This document shows positions 48,280 through 58,875 of a DNA stretch of 64,000 bases, in pieces. Positions within the stretch are counted from its first letter, which is position 1. Every line of letters begins with the position of its first letter. Location of the stretch: the NCBI GenBank assembly GCA_032158295.1, contig CM063252.1:19612036-19676035 (forward strand). Direction: 5' to 3'. The stretch is from Pycnopodia helianthoides. Its lineage: Eukaryota; Echinodermata; Asteroidea; Forcipulatida; Asteriidae. The notes beneath the pieces are model-generated. The model saw nothing but the letters and a program-made list of their open reading frames with translations. It ran no database searches and was not told the origin of the DNA. A program made the translations under genes and the position numbers.

Positions 48280-51200
48280 GTCCAAAATCTAGGCTCAAGA
48301 GTACAAGTATAACCCCTTGCAAGTTTTTTCACCCCAAATCTTGGCTTAAAAAGGCCCATTTTTTAAATTTGGCCAAAAGATAAAACGGTCTGAAATCACT
48401 CAAAAGAACAAGTTTACCCCCTTGCAAGATTTTCCACCCCAAATCTTGGCTCAAAAAGGACCATTTTTTAAATTTGGCCAAAAAAAAAACGGTCTGAAAT
48501 CACTCAAAAGAACAAGTTTACCCCCTTGCAAGATTTTTCACCCCAAATCTTGGCTCAAAAAGGCCCATTTTTAAAATTTGGCCGAAAAATTAAACGGTCT
48601 GAAATCACTCAAAAGAACAAGTTTACCCCCTTGCAAGATTTTCCAACCCCAATCTTGGCTCAAAAAGGCCCATTTTTAAAATTTGGCCAAAAAATATAAC
48701 GGTCCGAAATCACTCAAAAGAACAAGTTTACCCCCTTGCAAGGATTTTCCACCAAAAATCTTGGCTCAAAAAGGCCCATTTTTATAATTTGGCCAAAAAA
48801 TTAAACGGTCTGAAATCACTCAAAAGAACAAGTTTACCCCCTTGCAAGATTTTTCACCCCAAATCTTGGCTCAAAAAGGCCCATTTTTAAAATTTGGCCA
48901 AAAAATTAACCGGTCTGAAATCACTAAAAAGAACAAGTTTACCCCCTTGCAAGATTTTCCACCAAAAATCTTGGCTCAAAATGGCCCATTTTTAAAATTT
49001 GGCCAAAAAATTAATTTGAAATCACTAAAAAGAACAAGTTTACCCCCTTGCAAGATTTTCCACCAAAAATCTTGGCTCAAAAAGGCCCATTTTTAAATTT
49101 GGCCAAAAAATTAAGCGGTCTGAAATCACTAAAAAGAACAAGTTTACCCCCTTGCAAGATTTTTCACCAAAAATCTTGGCTCAAAAAGGCCCATTTTTAA
49201 AATTTGGCCAAAAAATTAAGCGGTCTGAAATCACTAAAAAGAACAAGTTTACCCCCTTGCAAGATTTTCCACCAAAAATCTTGGCTCAAAAAGGCCCATT
49301 TTTAAAATTTGGCCAAAAAATTAAGCGGTCTGAAATCACTAAAAAGAACAAGTTTACCCCCTTGCAAGATTTTCCACCCCAAATCTTGGCTCAAAAAGGC
49401 CCATTTTTAAAATTTGGCCAAAAAATTAAGCGTCTGAAATCACTCAAAAGAACAAGTTTACCCCCTTGCAAGATTTTCCACCCAAAATCTTGGCTCAAAA
49501 AGGCCCATTTTTAAAATTTGGCCAAAAAATAAGCGGTCTGAAATCACTCAAAAGAACAAGTTTACCCCCTTGCAAGATTTTTCACCCCAAATCTTGGCTC
49601 AAAAAGGCCCATTTTTTAAATTTGGCCAAAAATTAACGGTCTGAAATCACTAAAAAGAACAAGTTTACCCCCTTGCAAGATTTTCCACCCAAAATCTTGG
49701 CTCAAAAAGGCCCATTTTTAAAATTTGGCCAAAAAATTAAGCGGTCTGAAATCACTAAAAAGAACAAGTTTACCCCCTTGCAAGATTTTTCACCAAAATC
49801 TTGGCTCAAAAAGGCCCATTTTTAAAATTTGGCCAAAAAATTAAGCGGTCTGAAATCACTAAAAGAACAAGTTTACCCCCTTGCAAGATTTTCCACCAAA
49901 AATCTTGGCTCAAAAAGGCCCATTTTTAAAATTTGGCCAAAAAATTAAGCGGTCTGAAATCACTAAAAAGAACAAGTTTACCCCCCGCAAAATCTTGGCT
50001 CAAAAAGGCCCATTTTTAAAATTTGGCCAAAAAATTAAGCAGTCTGAAATCACTCAAAAGAACAAGTTTACCCCCTTGCAAGATTTTCACCCCAAATCTT
50101 GGCTCAAAAAGGCCATTTTTAAAATTTGGCCAAAAAATTAAGCGGTCTGAAATCACTAAAAAGAACAAGTTTACCCCCTTGCAAGATTTTCCACCAAAAA
50201 TCTTGGCTCAAAAAGGCCCATTTTTAAAATTTGGCCAAAAAATTAAGCGGTCTGAAATCACTAAAAAAACAAGTTTACCCCCTTGCAAGATTTTTCACAC
50301 CAAAATCTTGGCTCAAAAAGGCCCATTTTTATAATTTGGCCAAAAAATTAAGCGATCTGAAATCACTCAAAAGAACAAGTTTACCCCCTTGCAAGATTTT
50401 CACCCAAAATCTTGGCTTAAAAAGGCCCATTTTTTAAATTTGGCCAAAAAAAACGTCTGAAATCACTCAAAAGAACAAGTTTACCCCCTTGCAAGATTTT
50501 TCACCCCAAATCTTGGCTCAAAAAGGCCCATTTTTTAAATTTGGCCAAAAAATTAAACGGTCTGAAATCACTCAAAAGAACAAGTTTACCCCCTTGCAAG
50601 ATTTTTCACCAAAAATCTTGGCTCAAAATGGCCCATTTTTAAAATTTGGCCAAAAATTAAGCGGTCTGAAATCACTAAAAAGAACAAGTTTACCCCTTGC
50701 AAGATTTTCCACCCCAAATCTTGGCTCAAAAAGGCCCATTTTTAAAATTTGGCCAAAAAATTAAGCGGTCTGAAATCACTAAAAAGAACAAGTTTTCCCC
50801 CTTGCAAGATTTTCACCAAAAATCTTGGCTCAAAAAGGCCCATTTTTAAAATTTGGCCAAAAAATTAAGCGGTCTGAAATCACTAAAAAGAACAAGTTTA
50901 CCCCCTTGCAAGATTTTTCACCAAAAATCTTGGCTCAAAATAGGCCCATTTTTAAAATTTGGCCAAAAAATTAAGCGGTCTGAAATCACTAAAAAGAACA
51001 AGTTTACCCCCTTGCAAGATTTTCCACCAAAAATCTTGGCTCAAAAAGGCCCATTTTTAAAATTTGGCCAAAAAATTAAGCGGTCTGAAATCACTAAAAA
51101 GAACAAGTTTTCCCCCTTGCAAGATTTTTCACCAAAAATCTTGGCTCAAAAAGGCCCATTTTTAAAATTTGGCCAAAAAATTAAGCGGTCTGAAATCACT

Positions 51201-52260
51201 AAAAAGAACAAGTTTACCCCCTTGCAAGATTTTTCACCAAAAATCTTGGCTCAAAATGGCCCATTTTTAAAATTTGGCCAAAAAATTAAGCGGTCTGAAA
51301 TCACTAAAAAGAACAAGTTTACCCCCTTGCAAGATTTTCCACCAAAAATCTTGGCTCAAAATGGCCCATTTTTAAAATTTGGCCAAAAAATTAAGCGGTC
51401 TGAAATCACTAAAAAGAACAAGTTTACCCCCTTGCAAGATTTTCCACCAAAAATCTTGGCTCAAAAAGGCCCATTTTTAAAATTTGGCCAAAAAATTAAG
51501 CGGTCTGAAATCACTAAAAAGAACAAGTTTACCCCTTGCAAGATTTTCCACCAAAAATCTTGGCTCAAAAAGGCCCATTTTTAAAATTTGGCCAAAAAAT
51601 TAAGCGGTCTGAAATCACTAAAAAGAACAAGTTTACCCCTTGCAAGATTTTGCACCAAAAATCTTGGCTCAAAAAGGCCCATTTTTAAAATTTGGCCAAA
51701 AAATTAAGCGGTCTGAAATCACTAAAAAGAACAAGTTTACCCCCTTGCAAGATTTTCCACCAAAAATCTTGGCTCAAAAAGGCCCATTTTTAAAATTTGG
51801 CCAAAAAATTAAGCGGTCTGAAATCACTAAAAAGAACAAGTTTACCCCCTTGCAAGATTTTTCACCCCAAATCTTGGCTCAAAAAGGCCATTTTTAAAAT
51901 TTGGCCCAAAAAATTGACTGGTCTGAAACACTAAAAAGAACAAGTTTACCCCCTTGCAAGATTTTCCACCAAAATTCTTGGCTCAAAAAGGTTCAAAAAT
52001 TCTTGGCTCATCTCGCAACGGTTTCCAGGGAAACACTTTTTCCACCACTAAAAAAATTCTGGGCAGAACCCTGCTCAAAAGTAAAAGTTAACCCCCTTGC
52101 GGATTTTTAAACCAAAAAACCCTGGCTCAAAGAGGCCTACTTATAAAATTTGACTAAAAAGTAAAATGGCTCGGAATTGAAGGTTTTTAACCCAAATTCA
52201 TGGCTGATTATTCCCCCTTTATAAAAGGCAGCAAATATTACACAAAATATAAGTTTAAAC
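48280..52260. repeat. 105-bp satellite array, about 35 copies
   Basis: The consensus unit (for example 51400-51504) is 105 bp and contains GGTCTGAAATCACT, AACAAGTTTACCCCCTTG, CAAGATTTTCCACC, AAAAATCTTGGCTC and GGCCCATTTTTAAAATTTGG. Because 105 is 35 codons, indel-free stretches leave open frames with a 35-residue period, up to 243 codons at 50853-51584. Units are most uniform in the middle and degenerate at both ends (48280-48400 and after 51985), as expected for unequal exchange. Each unit has two dyads. Confidence 0.9.
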
Positions 52261-53324
52261 TCTTGTCAGTCTAACCCCTTGCAAGTACAAATTGGCTGGA
52301 CGTACTCCAAGGTAAGTGTTCCTTAATGGCTTGCATATGTGGTGCTTACCACTGTGATGACTAGCCAAGGCTGAGTTCTCTTGTATGGATTGATGGACAT
52401 TGTAGTTATTCCTGAATCAATGCTTGACTTGGTAGAATCACGGAGCTATAAAAAAGAAAAAGAATAAATGTCTGAAACTGTAAAATATGAATATTTCAAG
52501 AATTATTTAAACATTCAGAGTCCAGCTGCTGATGATAATACTTGCACTGTGGGGATATTAATCAAGAGTTGTCTATTGCTTTATTTTCTGCCCTCATAGT
52601 CATAACAGTATAACATTGTGGGGTGATTTTTAGGTAGGAACTGTACTGGGGTGTTTTGACATTGTGGAAAAGGGACACTAGAAAACATGTGGGGAACACC
52701 GCACACATTAAGTGTAATGTTAGTGTTACTGCAATTTTGCTGTAAGTGGTTATCTTTCACAACCATGGCGCTTCCTATCCTGTTTGATTAACGTTTATAT
52801 AAATCAAATAACTAGTCTGATATTTATTCCCCATGCTAGAATAAATTATCTGAAACAAAGTTCTTGTATCATGAAGTGTGTTGTTTGTTTGTTGTCGTCC
52901 AGAGAAAATGAAACTGCTTCTCCCACAAGCAACTTTTCATTTTTCACCGCCTTTGTCACTTTCTAACAGTTTTAATTAACTTCTTTCAGTAAATTTGGGG
53001 GCAAATCAGAAATTTTTGTTTTTCAAGGGTCAAAAAAATGGCCTTGCAGTTTACTTCTTTCATTTTGAAATCGCTTGATATAGCCTATGCTAGAGGCTGA
53101 AAAAATTGCTAGACATTGACCCCTTGCAGTTTTTTTCCAATCTTGGTCTAAAATTTTCTGTTTCCAAATCTCCTGATATATAGGGAGCTGAAATAGAGTG
53201 CATGCAGCAGAAAATTTTGGGTTTGAGTTGTCTATCTTGGCAACTTTTGTTTTGTCCAAATTTGGATGAAAATTGTTTGTTTCCAAATCACCTGATATTT
53301 GATAGAGAGCTGAAATAGAGTAGC
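52261..53324. other. Non-coding, degenerate repeat phrases
   Basis: No gene. In 53030-53300 phrases such as CCTTGCAGTTT, TTTCCAAATC(T/A)CCTGATAT and GAGCTGAAATAGAGT recur two to three times. Confidence 0.45.
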
Positions 53325-53640
53325 CGGGGGGGGGGGGGCCTACAAATTTCAGTACCCCCCCCAACCAAAAAAATTGCGATAGTGCTCACAAAAATGAAAA
53401 AGAAAAAGAAAAGGGAAAAAATGGAAAATGTGTGTTTGTATAATCTAATGTAGTGAAGATTGCTATCGTGATCACTACTGCGGCCACAAAATGCCAAGAA
53501 TATAAGAGGATGGTTCCCCTCCAATAATAAAAGCATGACCCCTACCACTGACAAACCCATTCCCACTTGGGCCCCCCATCTTTAAAGTAATGCTCCCCCC
53601 TCCCCCCAACGAAAAAGTTCTTGCTCCGCCGCTAGCAAGG
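53325..53640. mobile_element. hAT-like MITE, reverse copy
   Basis: It reads in reverse to 32674-32991: GCGGCCACAAAATGCCAAGA, AAAGCATGACCCCTACCACTG and CCCAACGAAAAAGTTCTTGC correspond to blocks there. The end near 53625-53640 is GCTCCGCCGCTAG. Confidence 0.65.
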
Positions 53641-53681
53641 AGCAGGAAACACGTGTCGTGTATATGGTAACTTATGATGAT

Positions 53682-54983
53682 ATTGAATATTTCTCAATAT
53701 ACATGTAATGGCACCTCAAAATGAAGCTTAAAATAATTGTTTGAGTCCAAACCCCTTGTCCCAAACACGTGTAGCTTGGCGACTGTCCTCTTTGTACAAA
53801 GGACTTCCTTTGAGTAAATTTTAAGGCAAATCAGAGAGAATTAAATTTCGAGGCTGAAAAAATGGCAAGACTTGTTACCCCTTGCAGGACAGTATCTGCA
53901 TGTAACATTGTTGTCAATAAATTTAATACTCATGCTTATTTGGCACATAAGCAGCGCTTTGCACAAACAATATGAATAGTTTCAAATTGTTGTCATATTA
54001 AAAAAAACAAGTCTAGTCTAGACTTCAGATATCAGACTCCCTTTATTTTCTAAAATTAAAACTGATAAAATGTAAACATACCAAGCGAGGGACGAACAGT
54101 AGGCATAGAAAAGCATGGCTGCGCCAGAGTGCTTCTGCCGTATTGTAGGAAGCAGCCATGCTTTTCCATGCACACTGCTTGTTGCTTGCTTGGTTGTTTA
54201 AATTTTATACCCCTATGAGTCATGTGCTTACAGTCGCCGATTGTGTCTATTCCAACCATTGATTCCAACTCTATTTATCATTCTCATTGCCGGTGTCCAT
54301 TCTAAGGGTTTCAGTTTACATCAATCACTAGTTTATCTCAAAAGTGGTCCAGATGCAGGAATCACACCTCCTCACTTTGTTCAATTCCGACTGGTTATTA
54401 ATTTATTGTTAATAATTTTTGAGTTTTAATTAACGTCAGATACAAGTTTCTTTACAAGAGTTGTTGGTCCAGTAGAAGGACTCTGGATGCTTTGGTCTTG
54501 GGTTCAATACCTGAGCTGTTCTTTTCTTTTTCATTACCTAAAATGGAGTGCCAGGAGCAGAACATTCTTGGTTTGAGTTGCTATCTTGGCACTTTTGAAT
54601 ATATCGAATATGTCTCGATACAACGGTGCCTAAAAATGAAGCTAACAATATTTTTTTCCAAACCCCTTGTCTCAAACACCTTAAACTTGGCGACATAAAG
54701 AACTTTCTTTGAGTAAATTTTTAGGCAAATCAGAGAGAAAAAAGTTTGGAGGCTAAAAAAATGGCAAGACTTGCAGTTTTTTTTCCAAATATTGAAATTT
54801 TTCCAGCATTGCAGGAATGTATCTGCATTAACATTGGTGTCAATACATTTAAAATTCATGCTTATTTGTCACATATGCAGGTCTAACACACTGCAGCTCT
54901 TTAAACAAACAATATAAATAGATTCAAATTGTTATAATTTTTAAAAAGCAAGACTTCAGATACCAGACTCCACTTATTTTCTA
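53682..54983. repeat. Direct duplication of about 370 bp
   Basis: 53682-54052 and about 54594-54983 share ordered blocks (CCAAACCCCTTGTC, AACTTGGCGAC-like, CTTTGAGTAAATTTT, GGCAAATCAGAGAGA, GCAAGACTT, TCTGCAT, TTCATGCTTATTTG, ACTTCAGATA, CAGACTCC). The segment between holds the hairpin at 54108 and the first tRNA-like units, so the duplicated block is larger than one tRNA-like unit. Confidence 0.6.
54108..54166. other. 15-bp perfect hairpin
   Basis: Arms GAAAAGCATGGCTGC (54108-54122) and GCAGCCATGCTTTTC (54152-54166) surround a 29-nt loop, with partial pairing continuing outward. The size resembles a microRNA precursor or a short foldback, and no choice between these can be made from sequence alone. 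Confidence 0.4.
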
Positions 54984-56435
54984 ATTTCCAAACTGCCCGC
55001 GTTTTAAATAGCTTAAAATTTGCAAAATTTCTAAGAAGAGTTGGTGGTCCAGAGGAAGGACTCCTGACTCTGGATGCAAGGGTTCTGGGTTCAGCTCCCA
55101 ACAAGTGCTAGTTGTTTTATATTGCCTGGTCCATCCTAGTGGTTTAAGTTTATCTTAACCATAAGTTAATTAAGAAAAGTTGGAGGTACAGTGTATTAAA
55201 AGGATTCAAGACTATGGCTCTTTGTTTTTTCTTATACTGTGTTCATTCTAAGGGTTTAAATTAACATCCAATACAATTTTCTTAACAAGAGTTGGTAGTT
55301 CAGTGGTGGGACCTTTGACTCAAAAGCAAAAGGTCCTTGGTTCAAATCCCACTATTTTCGTTTTACTTATCCCTTATAAAAACGTTTTAATTAACTACAA
55401 GGGCAAATTTCTGATTAAGTGTTACACATGTAGGTGCAATTCCCACCATTGATTCCAACTCTATTTATCATTTTCATTGCCTGTGTCCATTCTAAGGGTT
55501 TTAGTTAACATCATATGCAAGTTTCTTAAGAAGATTTGGTGGTCTAGTGGAAAGACCAAATGACTCTGAATGCTATGGTCCTGGGTTCAATTCCAGGTTA
55601 CAAGTTTTCCTTTTTTATTGCCAGTGTCCATTCTAAGTGCCTTAGTTTCCATCAATCACAAGTTTATATAGAAAGTGGTCCAGATGCAGGAATCACACCT
55701 CCTCCTGTTCAATTCCAACTGGTTATTATTACTATTAGTTTTTAGCATGTATTCATTACAAGTTTAAATTATACTACAATACATGTTTCTTAAAAAGAGT
55801 TGGTGGTCCAGTGGAAGGACTCTATGACTATGGACCTTATGGTCCTGGGTTCAATACCCACTCTGTTCTTTTCCTTTTCATTACCTGTGTCCATTCTAAG
55901 GGTTTTAATTAACGTCAGATGCAAGTTTCTTAAGAAGAGTTGGTGGTCCAATGGAAGGACTCAATGACTCTGGACCTGAAGATCCTGGGTTCAACTCCCA
56001 CTCTGTACCTTTTTAATTTTCATTACCTGTGTCCATTCTAAGGGTTTTAATTAACGTCAGATGCAAGTTTCTTAAGACGAGTTGGTGGTCCAGTGGAAGG
56101 ACTCAAGGACTCTGGACTCTGGGGTCCTGGGTTCAACTCCCACTCTGCACCTTTTTATTTTTCATTACCTGTGTCCATTCTAAGGGTTTTAATTAATGTC
56201 AGATGCAAGTTTCTCAAGAAGAGTTGGTGGTCCAGTGGAAGGACTCAAGGACTCTGGACTCTGGGGTCCTGGGTTCAACTCCCACTCTGCACCTTTTTAT
56301 TTTTCATTACCTGTGTCCATTCTAAGGGTTTTAATTAACGTCAGATGCAAGTTTCTTAAGACGAGTTGGTGGTCCAATGGAAGGACTCAATGACTCTGGA
56401 TGCTATGGTCCTGGGTTCAATTCCCACTGTGTGAA
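54320..56435 (+). repeat. Tandem array of tRNA-like units, about 141-bp period
   Basis: Unit starts (GTTGGTGGTCCAGTGG) lie at 55799, 55939, 56081, 56223 and 56364 (spacing 140-142). Older, degenerate units lie at about 54335, 54470, 55042, 55292, 55535 and 55674. Each unit has an A-box-like TGGTCCAGTGG and a B-box-like GGTTCAACTCC about 35-40 bp later, then a spacer with ACCTGTGTCCATTCTAAGGG and CAGATGCAAGTTTCTTAAGA. The anticodon-arm region GACTCTGGACTCTGG loosely recalls tRNA-Gln. Acceptor stems do not close, so these are tRNA-like pol III-type units, not tRNA genes. Confidence 0.75.
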
Positions 56436-56499
56436 ACTCTGGCCTTTTTTATAAAAAAAAAAAAAAGTTTAATTAAATACAATTTTTGCAAAAGGAGCT

Positions 56500-56552
56500 T
56501 GTTTCAGTTTAGTTTCTAGTTTCTAGTTTCTAGTTTTCTAGTTTCTAGTTTC
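56500..56552. repeat. AGTTTCT simple repeat
   Basis: Seven or eight copies of TAGTTTC with minor variants. Confidence 0.8.
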
Positions 56553-56564
56553 TTTTAAAGCTCG

Positions 56565-56650
56565 GACTTCAGGTTCGGCGGACACCACCAGGTCTTGAAC
56601 CTGGATCAGTCGCTTCCTATCGCACAGTCTACCCGGTTGGGCAGTTGGGT
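56565..56650 (-). mobile_element. tRNA-like SINE fragment, opposite strand
   Basis: On the minus strand a B-box-like GGTTCAAGACC sits in a pairing arm (CCAGGTTCAAGACCTGG), with an A-box-like ACCGGGTAGA upstream at tRNA spacing. It lies directly after the tRNA-like array, but its sequence differs from the array units. Confidence 0.4.
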
Positions 56651-56739
56651 CCCCCCCGATAAAATGTGCTCGTTTCTAATATATAAAGAATAAATTTGTA
56701 CTTAGAAATTTGTTCACACTTAGCATTATGTATACATCA

Positions 56740-57545
56740 GGCAAAGGAGTCTGTTGACTAGATATTGGGGGAAGTTTGGACTTAGAAAATTTCACTCACT
56801 CAGCTCAATAGTATCTAATGGGGTAAGATGACTGGACATTGGATAGGGTGGGGGTAGGGTCTGGGTAGTATCTTCTAAGGGAAAGTTTTGCTTGGTAAAT
56901 TTCACTCACTCAGCTGGTAATAGTGGTGACTGGACATTGTATATGGACTAAAATTTAGATGGTGTCTTCTAAGGGGAACTTTGTACTTAGTAAATTTCAC
57001 TAATGGGGTAAAATGACTGGACATTGGATAGAGAGTAGGTAGTGTCTTCTAAGGGGAACTTTGTGCTTGGTAAATTTCACCAATGGAGTGTGATGACTGG
57101 ACATTGGGTAGGGAGTAGGTAGTGTCTTCTGAGGGAAAATTTGTACTTTTTAAATTTCATCAATGGGGTAAGATGACTAGACATTGGGTAGGGAGTAGGT
57201 AGTGTCTTCTAAGGGGAACTTTGTACTTGGTAAATTTCACCAATGGAGTGAGATGACTGGACATTGGGTAGGGAGTAGGTAGTGTCTTCTAAGGGGAACT
57301 TTGTACTTGGTAAATTTCACCAATGGAGTGAGATGACTGGACATTGGGTAGGGAGTAGGTAGTGTCTTCTAAGGGGAACTTTGTACTTGGTAAATTTCAC
57401 CAATGGAGTGAGATGACTGGACATTGGGTAGGGACTAGGTAGTGTCTTCTAAGGAGAAGTTTGTACTTTTCACTCACTCAGCTCAATAGTAACTAAGGGA
57501 GTGAGATGACTGGACATTGGATAGGTATTCTCTTCTAAGTAAAAA
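56740..57545. repeat. 80-bp tandem repeat, about 9 units
   Basis: Perfect 80-bp periodicity is visible at 57181, 57261, 57341 and 57421 (ACATTGGGTAGGGAGTAGGT, AGTGTCTTCTAAGGGGAACT, TTGTACTTGGTAAATTTCAC). Left-hand units are more diverged. A stray unit follows at about 57770-57860. Confidence 0.85.
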
Positions 57546-57869
57546 CTTTAGTAAATTTCTGGACATGGACACAGGCAACTAAATTGGTTACAAGATTTTT
57601 GACAACATGTATATGAAAAAGAAGATAAATTTTTATTTAGACTACTAAATATCATTCCAAAAACATATTTTTTATAGAATAAATTTGTTCACACTTTGCT
57701 CATAGCATTATGTGATATTGGGTCCAGACAAGGTAAAACCTACGGGGGAAGTTGGACTTGGAATATAACACTCACTCAGCTCAATAGTAAATAATGGAGT
57801 GTGATGACTGGACATTCTCTTCTAAGTGAAAATTTGAGTCAATTTCTGGACATGGACACAGGCAACTAA

Positions 57870-58875
57870 ATTGGTTACTAGATTTGTGACACCAGGTATA
57901 TGAGAAAAAGAGATAACTTTTTATTTAGACTACTCAAACATGTTTTCAAAAACACAATTTACCAGAAAGTACTAAATAAAAAAAGCATTAGTATTCAATG
58001 TTTTGGTAAATTAATAAATAGGCAAGTTATTGCAGAATTAATTCCCCATATGAAAGAGAAAACACTCTCCTAACTACTACAGTTTTTACATCATTTTAGT
58101 GTGAAATTTGAGACAAATACTTCTGACACTGCTTAAAGAAAAAAGCACATCACTGTTTGTTGTTTTTGTTTGTTTTTTGTTTTTTAGGGCGTTTTGTTTG
58201 TATGTGGGGTGGGTTTTGTTTTGTGGGGGTCGTTTGGGGGCGGGGGGTTTAGGAAAAAAATTGTTCCCACCTGTTCATCAAGTTTAGTGGTAAAATTTCG
58301 GAGAAAACTGTAAAAACAGGGATTTTTGTACACTATTGTATAGGCTCGTTTTAACCACGGCAATCAAAATAAATCTTTGAAAGCTATTTCTTTGACTTTG
58401 AAATCTTTCTCTGGAGGATTGGGGCTGCTATGATTTTTATATCCAGTGAACTTTCAGATGGAAACAACCCTTTTTATAACTACATGAACCTACCATTCAC
58501 TTTGTCCTTATCCAGACCTTCTGATTTTGATATAGTGAAAAGGGCTATGACATCATCAACAACTTTGCATACCATTTATATGTAATTAAGTGTTTATATT
58601 AATGAATTTGTAAACATTTATTTTGTTTGCTGGATATAAATTTGCTCTTTGTGAGTCGTCCAGAATGGTCAAGATTAAAAGATAGTACAGTGGATAAAAA
58701 TCGTCCACACAGTGATCAACCCAAATCAATGCTTCAATGTTATTTTTCACTAATTTCTCTATATTTTCCAGAACAGAATGATTTATAAAGACTTTGTACC
58801 TCGGGCTTTTTTCTCCATGTACTACTTTGAAAATACTGACAGTTGTGGATGGCCATTTATTAATGTCAGTCTTAC
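57870..58875. other. Non-coding stretch
   Basis: No gene recognised. It includes a GT-rich patch (58150-58250). It may be part of an intron or the 3' region of the minus-strand transcript. Confidence 0.4.

Noticed and set aside
50853..51584. 243-codon open frame
   Set aside because: It lies wholly in the 105-bp satellite. The 35-residue repeat and neighbouring frames broken by indels show it is a by-product of the unit length.
48280..52260. CRISPR array
   Set aside because: Repeats are head-to-tail without unique spacers, in an animal genome.
55799..56435. Cluster of functional tRNA genes
   Set aside because: A and B boxes are present but acceptor and anticodon stems do not close consistently.
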